This document shows positions 35,164 to 49,200 of a stretch of DNA of 64,000 nucleotides, piece after piece (within the stretch, counting starts at the first letter, position 1; each line of letters opens with the position of its first letter). Where the stretch lies: positions 10,127,030 through 10,191,029 of the forward strand of contig BSYO01000030.1 in NCBI GenBank assembly GCA_033239525.1, in the 5' to 3' direction. The notes below the pieces were generated by a model that saw only the letters and a list, made by a program, of their open reading frames with translations, had not been told where the DNA came from and did not search any database. This DNA is from Nepenthes gracilis (Eukaryota; Streptophyta; Magnoliopsida; Caryophyllales; Nepenthaceae). The position numbers and the translations under genes were made by a program.

Positions 35164-36289
35164 GAGGACCTCTAGTTTCATTTAATTTCTTAGTCTAATT
35201 GTTTATTAGCATATGCTTCCACCTTAAACCAGAAAATAATTATGTTATTAATGAGATATAGTTTTTTAATAAGGAATAATAAATTAATAAATAAAAATAT
35301 TATACAATATGGATTTATTATCAAAGTTTAAACACAATTTCAAAAATAACAAAACAAATTATCTAAAATTCATTACGAAAAAATTATTAAAAAATATTTT
35401 TATTTTTCAAATACACATAAGGTTTCAAGTTTACTTAAAACTAATTGATTTGTTATACATTTTTAATTTATTTATAGTATATAAATATAATATCTATGTT
35501 TTTATATAATTATCCTTGATTAAATTAATTAAAAAATATTTAAAATTATTTTTAGCCACACTTAAAAAACTGTCAAATAATAAATTATCTACATATCTAT
35601 TTATTTACGTGAGAATTTATTAATATAAATATATGAATAATGGAAAATATTATATATCTATTTATTTACTTTTAAATTATATATTGAATGTAATTAATAG
35701 ATATAATGGTAATTTATATTTTTATAATTAATTTAAAAAGGATAATTGAATATAATATATTTAATATAATATATTTAGATTGCTGAAGAACAATGATTAG
35801 ACCCACTACCCTCTAACTGGCTTAAAGGCAAATTGTTCAACCAATCAACGACTGACAAAATTTAACATCACTGTCACAGTCTGATTGGTGACCTGCTGTC
35901 ATTGTGCTTGTGTCACAGTGTGAAATTCTAAGCCTTTTTTTTTTAATAAATAATAATATAAATATAAATATATATATAAATTATTGTTATATAAATATGA
36001 ACGGAAGTGGGAATGAAAAGGTGATGCCTGAAACCCTAATAATATTCCCTCAGTCACCTCGCACTTGCCTCGCGTAAGGTTGTTTGAATTGATTGGGTTT
36101 ATTTCAATGAAGTTTTGTGTTTGGTTTGATCAACTCAATAATAAGAAAGGAAAGATAGTTGTTACCAAATTATTAGATGCATCCTATATTTTACGTATAA
36201 ATTATAATATTATTGATATAATTTTAAATTAATTTTAAAATAATTATATAATAAAAAATTTATAGTAAAATTAAATTTAAGGATTTAGA
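35164..36289. other. AT-rich intergenic DNA
   Basis: No gene seen. A GC-richer patch (35790-35930) carries TGTCACAGT(C/G)TG twice, about 50 bp apart. Confidence 0.45.
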
Positions 36290-36690
36290 CTTTGTGTCTG
36301 ATGGGACCTAATCTGTACTCATAGGTATTTTAAGTAGAATGTGTGTATCTAAAAAACATCTCTTGAGTACTTAAGCGTGTCTCGGGATAGATTGTATAGT
36401 GTCTGATACACGTCCTTACAGTGCTCATGTGTAATTTTGACAGATTAATTGACGTTTGAGTCATACCTGATGCGACACTCATACATGGATGATGTTTCAC
36501 TGTAGCAGTTAATGCGTACCTATTGAGCACTCGTGCATCGATTGTGTTTTATATACGCACCAGTGTATAGTTTTTGATTATTTTGCCTGAGAGGAAAAAG
36601 AAAGACAAGAGAGAAGAAAAAGAAGTGAGGAAGAAAAAAATGAGAGAGACAGAGAACGAAAAAAATGTTAGATTTTTAAGAGTTATACAT
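36290..36690. repeat. LTR-like fragment
   Basis: A GC-richer island with a possible TATA-like TTTTATATAC (36548) followed by a GA-rich AGAGAGAAGAAAAAG tract. The layout is very like 61340-61700, which also has CTCGAG/GAGTGCTC-type motifs, TATATAAATA and then a GAGA tract. This resembles the U3-TATA-R order of an LTR. No flanking PBS found. Confidence 0.3.
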
Positions 36691-39022
36691 GACCTATCAA
36701 AATGTTAAAATAAATATTTTTAAACCCAATTTGGTTAATTTTAAGATTCATTTGAACTATATGTACGTTTTATGTTTTACCGTACATATATATATTACCT
36801 TTTACTTTTCTGCTTTAAGTATTTTTGTATGTATGCAATTTTCATTGAAAGTATTAAATATTTGTTTAGTTTTATTAAAAGATTTAGAGAATTATTTATT
36901 TTTACTAAATAATTAAATATTTTAAGATAATATATTTGTAAATTAAAATATTTATAGAGAAAAAGTCATAAATCTTATATTTGGGCATTATATGTGATAG
37001 TATATGTATGTATTTCAAACCAAATCCTATTTTATTATTTATTTTGATATTTATACATTTTTACACGATGAGAAGTTTTATATTTATATTTTTTCGGAGT
37101 AAAAATTTTATACTTTTTTTATGGAGAGGTAAAATTTTGAATATCTATTATAGAGTTTTCTGATTTGATATTTTGTTAAAAATTAGTATAAAAAATTAAA
37201 TAAAATAATACATTTGAATATTTTAATATATTTACATAGATTTAAGAATTACACTTATCATTACGATTGGTAAAAAAAATGGCGTTTGACCTCCTCCATA
37301 AAGAGTAATATGTACATAGCGCGTTTATAAGTTTAAATAGTTATTTTTTATTTAATATTTTTGAAAATAGATGTAGCTCTTCATCAAATTTTATTTTTTA
37401 ATTATTGGTTTTCAAATTTTAGCATGTTTAGGATTTTTAATATTTTACTTATATTTAATTTGACTTTTGAAATATTTGACCATTGAGATTTGAATGATTT
37501 AATTGATATTACGATTTATCCAATTTTTATACTTTAGACCTTTGAGACTTTTAGATTTATAAGATTTATACATTTGAGTCTTTTAATAATTTTGTATATT
37601 TAGACTATTTAGTATTTGCATACAGATTACAAATTTTATGTAGGAAATTATATTTTGACATTTGTTTATTTGATATTTAATACATTTAAATATTTAACAC
37701 ATTTAGTATTTTAGCATATATTAGATTTTCATGGATGTCTTATAATTTTTGCTTATTCATTTTGATTTATGGACTTGCCTATTTTATTATATATATATAA
37801 ATTGATACTTATTAAATTTCAAACTCATAATTTATCATATTTCTAACCTTTTTAGATTGTAGGATTTGAAGAATTAAAAGATTCAAACGAAAAGATATTG
37901 ATAGTTATATATTTGTTTTTTGATTTTGTACTCGATTTTGTATTTTGTTGTTTTTGGATTTATATTCGAGATTTGTTGTATATTTAATTATTACGAAATA
38001 TAAATATTGTGGAATTATCATATAGGTCGGTTTTGTTTAGGTTTAATATCGTAATTGTCAAATATTTATTTAACATTTTTTCCTATGAGTTTATTTGGAT
38101 TTTTTGATCAAATTTTTATCATATATTTTGGAAATCTGATATGATCAATTTAGTCGGATCTTATATCTACTATAATTTATATACTTTCATTGCTTTGAGT
38201 TTTGGCTTTGTTCACATCCAAGTCAGCCTTGGGGGTTTCGTCAAATATTTGCAAATTTTGGACACTGAAAGAAAAAAAAAGAATTTGATTTTGGGATATG
38301 ACAATGATATGTTTGAATATTTTGAAATATATTTTAATAGTATAATATCTTATTTATTTATACTAAAAAAATTAATATTAAAATAAATAAATCAATCAAA
38401 TTATCCAATAATATATTAAAAATTATCAATAGTATTTGGTTATATGTCAAATAACATCTTTTGTAAAATAGAGTTATTATCATAGATTTATCATAAAATA
38501 TCATATTTAGATTGACTAATAAAGTAAACCAACTTCAATCCTACATTATTTTTAAATACGTTATTTTCCAAGGTGGTGTAAGGCCGTAACGAGGGCCAAT
38601 AAACATGGCCTAGTGGTTAAGTCCCTTGCCGGATTCTATAAGTGAAGAGAGAATTAAATATATTACCCATATTTGACTGATTTACTTAGATATAATATTT
38701 TAAAATGTTAGTGTTCATCATTCTAATAGATGGATCATTTTTAACATGTTGAATTATTTTATAAATTATCATATTATTTTACGATTTAATTATGCTAATA
38801 TCTAAATATATATTTTACGTTTATTTTTTAAAAAACTTAAAATTGACCTTTATTTCTTTATAAAGCCTTCAATTTTTCATGGACAATGGCTTAAAAATAG
38901 AATTGATTGGTAAGTAGACCTTTCTTTAACCTAATCTAAAAAATTATCCTTATTTATAGGGTAAAAAGAAGATAAATTTTTTAATTGTACAAATACAGTT
39001 CTTTCTTATGGGTTAGGTCATG
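36691..39022. other. AT-rich intergenic DNA
   Basis: No gene seen. TGGCCTAGTGGTTAAG at 38615 resembles a tRNA/SINE A box, but no B box follows. Confidence 0.45.
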
Positions 39023-39948
39023 ATATAAGTCGACCCAAAAGTTGGCCGGTCTATCAGCAGGACCTAAGAAGCAACGGAGTTCAAAAGACCCCATGGCAGC
39101 CCACCTCTAACAGGCACGTTTTGGGCCAAAGAAGGGAGTAATGGTTCAGGCCTAGTAGGTTGCCTCCATGGCACGACCAATCATGACCCAAGTCTAACCT
39201 CCACTTCTACAGTGGCAGTCTGGCAACACTAAGAGTGTCGGCATAGTAGGCACCGACTAATGGTAGTAAAGGTTGAATCTAAGGAACCATCATACCCACC
39301 AACTCACAGTAGCCCAGCTAATCTATAGAGAAACAGCCTAGCTCCTATCAGCCATAATCAATTGTGGTCATATCACGGCCACAAGACGACACCTGATAAC
39401 AGTAGCTCCCATCAATGCCTAGCGGTCGGTGAATTTTGACGGAACACTTGTCATTAGCCTTGGTGCCAATACCACAACTAGCCGCACCTAAAAATATCTC
39501 TCTCCTTCGTTGGAAAATGAATCAATTCCAACCAATTGGTAAGAGTTGAGAAAGAATCAAACTCTATTTCTAGAAATAACTCTCTCCCTCCTCAATACTC
39601 CAAGAGTCACTCCCCAAGTGCAAACATTAGAGCTTTGCCATTTGACTTTCACAAAGCTGCTCCCTATTGAGCACATTAAAGGGGTCTAATCCTCCTCTTA
39701 CATCTCACATACATACATTATTGATTCTCTTACATCATCGTATCTTTCTATTTTCTGAAAAACATTTCTGATTTGAACGTCGGAGGATAAATCGGGAAGT
39801 GAGTCCCGTCAATCTTCTGATATCTTGTTCGTTATTTGTGGTGCGCAGAATCCAAGTTAGTAGAGACGAAAACTGGACCCACTGACCAACTGTGAAAGAT
39901 CGAGTGGCTCTCTAATTTGTACAATAATTTAAATATAGGGATACATCA
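39023..39948 (+). repeat. 5' LTR of a truncated gypsy element
   Basis: Runs TGATATAAGTCGACCC to ATACATCA, about 926 bp. It is followed directly by a PBS-like TTAGCGCCATTTGTGTGAAC and then gag in the same orientation. A block at 39778-39800 (TTGAACGTCGGAGGATAAATC) recurs inverted at about 50155-50185. Confidence 0.6.
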
Positions 39949-39968
39949 TTAGCGCCATTTGTGTGAAC
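39949..39968 (+). other. Primer binding site, degenerate
   Basis: TTAGCGCCATTTGTGTGAAC right after the LTR. It differs by a few bases from the TTGGCGCC...TGTGGGAA site of the intact Tat element. Confidence 0.55.
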
Positions 39969-40018
39969 GATATAAAAATCTAACCACCAACCACCGCACT
40001 TACAAAAGAAAAGAAAAT

Positions 40019-41220
40019 ATGGTCAATACTAGAGCACAGATCAACGTGCCGGTTAAGGATATCGCCACCTAAGGTGATGGCCCCTCCGCGGGTAACAACA
40101 CAAGTGAGCATCTCGAGCCCAACGTCCATGTACTAGCTGCCCAAATGAGAGATGTGTTTAAAATGCTCCAGCAGATCAACACCTACCTAGACGAGCAGCA
40201 ATTGGGAGCTCTTGCTCCCACTGCACAAGCATTAGCTTTAAAGCGGAGGAGCTAAAGACCGAGGCAATTCGTTGAGAAGACCCCATTGTGCGACAATGCC
40301 GAGTCCCAAGAGACCAAGAGCAACAGGGCCCAGACGCAATTGAAGGGCCGACCTAGCCACGGAATGCAAGAGGAAAGCCCTGAGTGGCGAAACTTTTGCT
40401 ACTCCCGTAGTTACCGAAGGCCCTTAGTCCAAGGAGAAGCCTCCTGCAGCATGCGACCACCATGGGTTGGGAGTCATGAGGGCACATGCCCCTCTCCAAA
40501 TTATTCAGAGTTGAGGACTTTTCTCAATACTAAGAGAGTTATATCTACCTCTCACATAGAGAAAAAGTTAAAAAAATATGGCAGCACGTCTTCAGGGGTG
40601 ACGTTGGCAAAAAGACCGCGGATTTGAAGAGGTCACCTTATACGATTGAGATCTGCACACATCCATTGCCCCTCAAATTCAAGATACTAGCTCTCGAGCC
40701 GTACGACGGAAGTTCCAACCCAATGGATCACTTAGACCATTTTTCCACCCTACTGAGCTTCCAGGGCCTAGGCGAAGTTGTCTTGTGGCAGTACTTTCCT
40801 TTGACTTTCAAGGTAAACGCATACTTCTGGTTCTACAGTCTCGAACCAAACTCAATCCAGTCATTCGAGATGCAAATTGACTGTTTTCTATCTCAATTCG
40901 CTTCCAACCAAAGAAAAGTGAAGCAACCATAGCACCTAGTTTGCCTTCGGCAAAGATGGGATAAGAGCCTGAAACGCTTCCTGGCGCAGTTCACCGCTAA
41001 GGTCTGAATAATATCTAGGCTCACCAACCAGGTAAAGTTCAGTGCCTTCATTACAAATTTGGAGCCGGGCAACTTCTTCAAATATTTTGTACACAAGAAC
41101 TCCCAAACTTTTCGGGAGGTCAAGATAATCGCCCTACTGTACATAGAGGCCGAGGAGGCTAATGAAGCTAAGCGGTTGGAGCGCGTAGATCATCTAGAAC
41201 TTTTTTAGTGGAGGAAAAGA
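40019..41220 (+). pseudogene. Truncated gypsy gag
   Basis: ATG at 40019 gives MVNTRAQINVPVKDIAT then a stop, the same opening as the gag at 22634. Later frames carry PLKFKILALEPYDGSSNP, MDHLDHFSTLLSFQG, VLWQYFPLTFKVNAYFWFYS and QFASNQRKVKQP, a gag capsid core. Further on, FTAKV and EAEEANEAKRLE are in shifted frames. No protease or RT follows; the element is cut off near 41220. Confidence 0.75.
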
Positions 41221-42269
41221 AGCTTCTCTTGCATTTTTTACAACTTTTTTCTTGGTGTGCATACTGGATTTTAAATGACTGTTCTCTGGTTAAATATATA
41301 AATCACGTAAACCATAATAATAATGGGATAAAAATAATAATAAAAAAATGGAGTGCCTAGTACATATGACTTGCTGAGATAAAACAAAACAGCCAAATCA
41401 CAAGTCAAGTTTATGATATCTATTTCACCAATTTGATAAAAAACTAAGAAATAGGGCAAATACTCGCATGCACAAAATACAAATAGTTTTTATATGGGAA
41501 AACTTTCAAAAACAAGGAGAAAAATCACATGAACTTTACGTCCAAAAATAGTACCTCGCTATCAATAGTCACATCTATACAAACTTGAGCACTTCCACAA
41601 CTTAGGTATATAACCCTTACATATCAGTGTACCAATGGAACTTAGGTATACAATTATCACAACAATAACGTTTTGCACACAACTGTATAAGGAGAAATCT
41701 CGAGATTGGTACAAAGTAGAGCAAAAGAGAGACAGAATCAATAGAGGTGTTATACATCAGATCTAGAAAAATATAATAAATATTAATTTAAATCACAATA
41801 CAATTTATGATCTGAACAAATCAACTCTTCTTCTTCTTTCTTTCTTTCTTGGCTTTGCACTTGTTCCCAAAACTAAAATATATTTAAATTTGACTTTGAT
41901 TTGTTTTATATTTGTTAGATTTGTCTTTAGTGCGAAGTAAAATTTGTGTCAATAAGTTATATCTTAAGTATTTTATTTTTATTAAGTTGTGTGTGTCTTT
42001 AATTTCTATTATAATGGTTAAATTTGCCTATGGAAAGAGATTTTAGCTCAAAATTTGGCATGAACAAAAATATTTACAGTGATTTTGCTTAAAATTTGCA
42101 TAATTTTTTATTATGTGAAAAGATGTTTTAGGGTTCCAAGTGACTTTATCGTTTAAGCAAAAGACCTTCCCCTCTACTTTAAAAGGTTGCGTAATGGTTT
42201 GCTTGAGCTATAGACTATGCAAGTCTAGTGCACGATACTAGCAAGTTAGAATGTTCGAGCTGCAGTTAC
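41221..42269. other. Intergenic DNA with repeat-like segment
   Basis: 41470-41850 has TTTTTATATGGGAAAAC and following blocks loosely like the repeats at 9690 and 28700. No gene seen. Confidence 0.35.
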
Positions 42270-43194
42270 TGTTGAGTTATGGGTCATTTTCATGTAAACC
42301 CATACTTATTTGACATGTCATTTAATATTTTGAACAAGATCATACAAGTATCTTACTAATTTCATAGACTTTTCAAGTTAGAAGAAATTTGATTATCTTT
42401 AATTAGAAAATTTTAATAATATCATAAACTTTTTAAATTAAAAGAGATTTAATTTTATTTGATTATGAAAAATTTGATTTTGTATTTGGTAAGATTTTAT
42501 TTTATTAAAAAAGACTTTATTTTTTAATTCTAGGATATTATTAATTAAGAAATTATATTTACTTTATAATTCACCTAGGGTGGAAGTTTTGTATAAAGAA
42601 CCCTAATGTTAGAGATATGTATTCAAGCAATTAAGCAAGCATTGATGAGCTAAGAGGAAAAAAAGAGAAAGAGAGAAAAATGAGAAAATGAAAATTCGAG
42701 TATTCGGTTGAGTTTCGAATCGTATTTTAATCTTTATCGATATTGGATGCGCTATTCTTAGAGTTACGAAGAATGTCTTTACCGATCATATTTATACTCT
42801 TTCATCTTATACTCATTATTACTCGATCTATTTATTACAATATATCTAATCTTTATATTTGTGGGGTTTGTGTAGCTATTATTATAAGGTGTCTAATCCT
42901 TATATTTGTGGAGCTTGTGTAACCGTTGTTATAAGGTGTCTAATCCTTATATTTGTAGAGTTTATGTAACCGTTATTGTAAGATATTTAATTCATATATT
43001 TGTAAAGTTTGTGTAACCAATATTTTTATAGTAGATTTATTTGAATGTATCATATCGTAGTTTTTTTCTCTTATTCTTAATAGAATTTTCATATAAAAAA
43101 TTATATCTTATTTCATTATTGATGATTGTTGTGTACATATTGTGAATTATTGATTATTTTTTCATAATTTAAATAAATAATTCAGGTCCCAACA
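42270..43194 (+). repeat. Copia-like LTR with PBS
   Basis: Begins TGTTGAG and ends CCCAACA, near-perfect terminal inverted repeats. It is followed by GGTAGTATCAGAGATC, close to the TGGTATCAGAGC initiator-Met PBS of plant Copia elements. It contains a short GA-rich transcript-start-like region and a 4-copy tandem repeat. No gag-pol follows, so it is a solo or truncated LTR, about 925 bp. Confidence 0.65.
42845..43032 (+). repeat. 47-bp tandem repeat, 4 copies, inside the LTR
   Basis: Units start at 42845, 42892, 42939 and 42986 (TCTAATCCTTATATTTGTGG...TAAGGTG). The last copy is the most diverged. The exact 47-bp spacing is seen for all units. Confidence 0.92.
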
Positions 43195-43210
43195 GGTAGT
43201 ATCAGAGATC
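43195..43210 (+). other. Degenerate Met-tRNA primer binding site
   Basis: GGTAGTATCAGAGATC directly after the LTR end; it matches TGGTATCAGAG with a 1-base insertion. Confidence 0.55.
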
Positions 43211-46200
43211 TTTCTAATACCAACAGCTACCTGGAAGTAAGTGCTTGACAACAGCGTGACTGATGCTCAAATTGTAGATTACATGAGAGCATGTGCTTGA
43301 TTCCTGTATGCTACTCTCATAAGCTACACAGCGTTGGAAAAAGTTTTGCTTGATTTTTCTAAAACATTCACTTGATCAGAAAATTGTCTTCTAGTGAATA
43401 CCTACTCCTTAGAATTGCTTTGATCGGAAATTGTCTTTAATTTAAAAACCCTAATCTCCGTTGGAAGAAGGAAGACATGACAGAACTGTAAGAAAAATCA
43501 GACACCCTTGTTTTCGGAGCCCAAGTGTGCAGCTTTGGTGAGATTTGAAAAAACCACCTCATTCTTAGTAGATTTATCTTCTTTTTTATGATGGTACCTA
43601 AATGACATGAAATCTCTTTCTGAAATTCTAAACCATATTTCTTAGTCTGCAATCTTATGAAATCTTAGTTTGTGCCTCTTATATAAAATTAAGTCGTTAC
43701 ATGTAGTTGGAAGAGTTGGTACAACGAAGATTCATTGGAAAGACCCAGCCGAAGTCTCGTTAGGTGCAAGTTCACAAATTTAAGGGTGATTTTAGATATT
43801 CAAATGTAAATTTATGTGGATGTTAATAGATAACTTTTAGGTAGGATCATTTTTCTTTAAAATATTGATTCATAAGTCTTCCCTTTATAAGCACATTGTG
43901 TGTTTGCTAGTTTACTATGCTGTTATCTATTTTTATATGTGTGGATTGTCATCAAATGCTTATGAGCATGTAGAACAATAATTTCTTTATGTGTTGTAGT
44001 CATAGTTTTAATTTGTGCCTTCACATAGAAATAGCTAATAGCCCCTCTAGGTATTATGGGTCTAAACACCATTTCTTCCATACGTAAATTTGAAGAACAA
44101 TTATGTTGTTTGTATGTCAAGCTATCATTAGCCTGACACTCGAGTGCCAGATCTAGCACTCAAATTTTTTCTACCATTTAGAAATATTAGTATTGGTAAA
44201 AATTAATAAAACAAAACTATGTATCTACGTAATATATATAATGAGTCATGAAATTCACATTTGAAATATTTCACCCAAACAAAGCCTACATGTTATTAAG
44301 CTTAGATATGACCAAATATACGTAACTTAACCTCAATGTATCAGAGATTTTTTTTAATAGGAATGATAATTTAGATTTTAATAAATCTTCTTTCTTCTGT
44401 TTTGAAAGAACTTGATGTTAATGAGACCATACTCTTCAAGCTAGGACAATGCTTATTGAAGCCACTTAAACAATTTAAATGACAGTGGCTTGATTAGTGA
44501 CACGCCATTATAATTCTTCTTCCTTAAATTGATATTAAAGAAGAGTTCCTTGCACATGTAAACCACCTTTAGTGCTTTTTTGCCCAACTAGAACAAATAC
44601 TCTTACTCCACATTGCACTATGCTTAAAAGCATCACTATGTGATATATAAAATGACTAAGCTCATTTTCAAGAACATAACTAGTGGCCCATCTTCATTTA
44701 CCTTAGACAAATGCTCATCTATAATACTCTATATATTAATATAGTTTATTATTATTTTTTATTAAATGTATTAATTATAAGATATGTCGCAAGTTAAATC
44801 AATTTAAAGACTCAATAATTGCGTCATTTTTTAATGGATGGATAACAACACGTTTGGATTTCTCTTAAGGAATCTAATAATATGATATAGGAATAATCAC
44901 CTCAAATATAATTGGGATATGCTTGTGCCATTCTTTCTAGGTGAAACTTACTTTATATTTGATTAATATAAATATATTCAGTTTGAAAGTTAGAAGGAAT
45001 CTACCTATAGATATAATATATCATCCAATTACAGTTTGATTTATTGCTAAACATTATAGCAACTCATCTCATTTTCTATCTGCATAGGAAAGCTCATCAT
45101 TTGATTTGCCTTTACTTTAACAAAACCTAGCTACTACATCTTCTCCTTATCCTCCTTAATTATCACTATTGCCCCCTTTGGCATAATATTTTCGGCGGTA
45201 ATCTACTGAGATGCAAATGCTCATAATTTGCTCAGTAGCAAGAAAGCCACAGGCCACATAACAATTCATTTATGTCCTGACCGCATACTCTAAAGATGAT
45301 ATGAGATTATTATAAAACTGAATGCCAGTAATTATTCCTAATACGATTGATTGAAATAATTATTCAGTGGCATAATTTACCAAATTTTATGTGATCAGTA
45401 TAGTGACGATGACACAGATTCCTTTTTCAAATAATTGAACCGGTGATTCTTTATCTTTTGGTATTTTTCTTATTTTAGGGATGGAGTGTTTTAGTATGCC
45501 ATACCAATAATTTTCTTTATAATATGAAACATTATGTAACTTCTTTGTGAATATTTGCTTATATTTACATTTTAAAACAATCATATTTCTCAAAATGACT
45601 GTTAATAATATTATAAATTATATTACTGAAAAGATCTCTAACTTTCGAAAATCATAGGGGAGGGATTTGAAGGCATTTAATTTTTAAAGTGGGTGTCAGA
45701 GCTTGCTAAAGGAACTTAAATGCCCCTTAAAGGAAATGCCCACTAATAAAGCCTTTATGTTAAAAGCCAGAACTCACATTTAGAAAGAGAGTGAGAGATT
45801 GACTGGGGAGGATGAACTCCATGCAACTTCCATAAGTGGGGTGTTTCTTTTCATTAATTTAATTGAAAGTCTAAAAAAAGGAATTTTTTCACTCCCTACC
45901 CTCTTATGCTAAAATGATGCCTTGGGTATTTTTTATTTTTTATTTTTATTTTTTAAATTTTCCCACTTAAATGATGGAGCAAATATATTGTTAATTAATA
46001 ATCAGGAAGATGCTAGATTTTGTGTGGTGGATGATTTGTTCTAGAATATGCCAAGTCTTGTCATGTTGGGATTAGGCTTCATAAGGATATATGTTACTCC
46101 CTTTTTTTTAATTTATGTTTCTATAAAAACTATAATTTATTGATTTTTTAATGACTATTTTATATATATATATATAAAAGAACTACAAATCAATATTTAA

Positions 46201-49200
46201 CCTAGAAAAAAAATATTGTAACAGTTTATATAATTATACTAAACTTTTAAGAAAAATTTAATCCTTATATGAATATAAATCCAACAGTCTAGCTAATTTT
46301 TTTAAAAAATAAAAAAATTATGAATTGATATTAAAAAGAAAATAACTTATATGACTATAATAAGCTTTTATGAAGTTTTTTTAAGGAAGATATAATATAT
46401 ATGTATGTTTAGAAAATTTATTTTCAAAAGTTATACTAAGTATATCATAAGCCCCACAAGGCTATTAGAGCTATGTCCGGAAGTCTCACTCATTCCCTTA
46501 AGACCGACAATACTTACATGGAAGGTGGCCATATTTTAAAACTCAACAATTGTGCTATTTATAGAAATCTATATAAGTGTCTATAATATAATAAAATGAC
46601 CACTTTTTTACTTAGGATTTTACTTTGGGATAGATTTTTTCATATTAATTAAGTAAAAAATAGTATCCTATTTACATATATGAAGACTTCTTTCTCAATT
46701 TGAGAAACATTTTTAAACTTTTTCCTAAAGCAAACAATAATTCAAACATGAATGAATCTAATCTTTGAAACTCAAGACTAAAGATAATATAATGACACAC
46801 TATTTGGCCAATTTATTATTACATTACTAAGTTTCTGTTTATTTGGTGAACATTAATGTATTGAAGAATATTTTTTTTCTATATTTTATTGTGAATTACT
46901 TTAAGGCTTCTTAATATTTGGAAATCCCAAACTTCTATTTTATTTTTTTTCATTCTCAATACAAGAAAGATCAACATAAATGGTTTATTTATTATAGAAA
47001 AATAAACCAATAAAAATATATTTTTGTTAAAGTAATGAATAAATTTAAGCCCAAACATTAGAAAAAGGTAAGTATAAAGTTAATTTTTTTAAACTTCAAT
47101 CAATATTCACTATACACCATCAATATTAATTTTCACCCGAGATGATACCATCAATAGCCATTACAAACAACCTAACAGCCACTGTCAATCAACTGTTGAC
47201 AAGAGGCCAACGATGCCCCAAAATAATTAGGCTTTTTGTATGGAATACTGTTATATTTATTAATAACTATTTACATAATCATCGCTGCTAGTATCATTGT
47301 TATCACCACCATCAATGCTATAACAATACCACCACCATGGCCATCACTATTGTTGTCACTGACACAGCTTACACCGCCTTCATAGTCGGCACTATTGCCA
47401 TCGGTTGCCACCATTGTGGGTGTCACCTCGGTGGTGGCCACGGCCACTTGAATTATGCATTCTATACTATCTAATTCCACCTCAACTAAGTTGTGCCTCT
47501 TAGGCACGTTTGGGCCTTAAAGGGTCTTAGCCCATCTCTATTTTTTAAATTGTATTCTGTGTGTGTATGTGAGTTATTTTATGAAAGTTAATCAAGAAAA
47601 AATTAAAATTTTTTACTTTTATTATTTTTAATAGGATGATTTAAGCTAATTATATTCTTATTTCTAATTTAAATATAGTTAATAAAAATTTAGTTATTTT
47701 TATTTTGAGCAGTATAATTTAACAAGAATTTACATAGATAAAAAATTTTACGCCCTACAAAGGATAGATAGTTCTGTATAAAATCACCAATTAACCACAA
47801 TTGTTATCACCATCAACAATAATAAATATGGTGTATAAAATGGAAGAATACAAAAATTGGTGATGAAAACCAAAGCTAAAGAATCACACTATCCAAGAGC
47901 ATTTTGCAAACAATTGAAAAAATCTACTATAAGAAAATTAATTTACTGACTAATGGTTTCAAGTACAATAAACCCTAATTGACCAAATAATTTGACTCAT
48001 GATCCCATCAAATATCTTAAGATTCATTAATTGACAGTGGATCTACAAACTCTAAACTTCTCCTCCAAGCAGATCTTTTCTTCTGCAATTTCCTTCATAT
48101 AATAAGAACTCCAATGTCCAAGTAATCTTCTAATCTTCTTATCTCACCCAATTGTTTAGATCTATATGAATTGTGGGCAATTCCAAGTTGAGAAAAAAAC
48201 TTCCATAAATGAAGTTCAGAATAATTTTTGTTTTCTCTCAACTAAATTGATATCATTTAGTAAGACTTTAGGCTATATAGTTCGTGTTATTATTTCATTT
48301 TTGTCAATTTAATAGAGTTTTGATCCACATTTTATTATTTTTAAGTTTTAATGTTAAGTACTTTTGATTGTAGAATTACTAAGACTTATTGGTGAATCAA
48401 TTGAATAGAGGTTTATTATGACATCTTATTAAAATGGATGATTGAACTCATGGTCACTTGTATAACTAATATATAGTAATATACATGTACTTATTTTAAA
48501 ATGAGTTTATAAAATTAACTCGAATAAGATATTCTTGTATAAAAATTTTACATGTCAATAAGAAATTCTCACATAACAGTTATATAAATGATTATTTGAC
48601 TTGGGATATCTTATATCTTATATGTAATTTTTTATATTTTAATATCACTAATATGGGTCCAATGGTTAAATATATGGAGGTATTTATTAAAAATAATAAA
48701 AAAAATATATGGAGTGAAAAAGTGATTAATAAATTATTCTTTACTCCTAGTAAAAGAGGAGAGATATTTTATATGATTTGTTAAATTAATGATTCATTAA
48801 ATCCTTAACCAAAGTAATTAATTATTTATAAAAAAAATTACAATAAATAAATAATTTATTCAAATGTTATAAATACATATGAACACATTAAAGGGTTTCA
48901 CTTTTTTCATACCTTTTGAGTTGTCTACGAGATGATAAAAAAGATTAAATTTATATGATGACTATTATGAAAATATTCTTTGAATATATATGTAAGTATT
49001 TACTTTATTTAGATGGCTATGATACATTATTAAGTATCACTTATAATATGTAAGATTTCTTAATTAATCAAATAATTAAAGTTTAATCAGTTTATTTATA
49101 ATTAAAAGTGTTTAACTAGTTAAACAAGATTATATTAAACTTAATGGGTTATACACATTATAGTGTCATATTTATTATTGTAAAATGATCCGTAATATGT

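Noticed and set aside
38601..38660. TGGCCTAGTGGTTAAG, tRNA/SINE A-box-like
   Set aside because: No B box at the right distance, no 3' tail or target duplication visible.
45030..45300. Possible decayed coding sequence on minus
   Set aside because: Frames are short and I could not match them to any family.
47271..47507. 78-aa minus-strand ORF rich in Val, Met and Gly
   Set aside because: Derived from a CAT/CCA-rich low-complexity tract.
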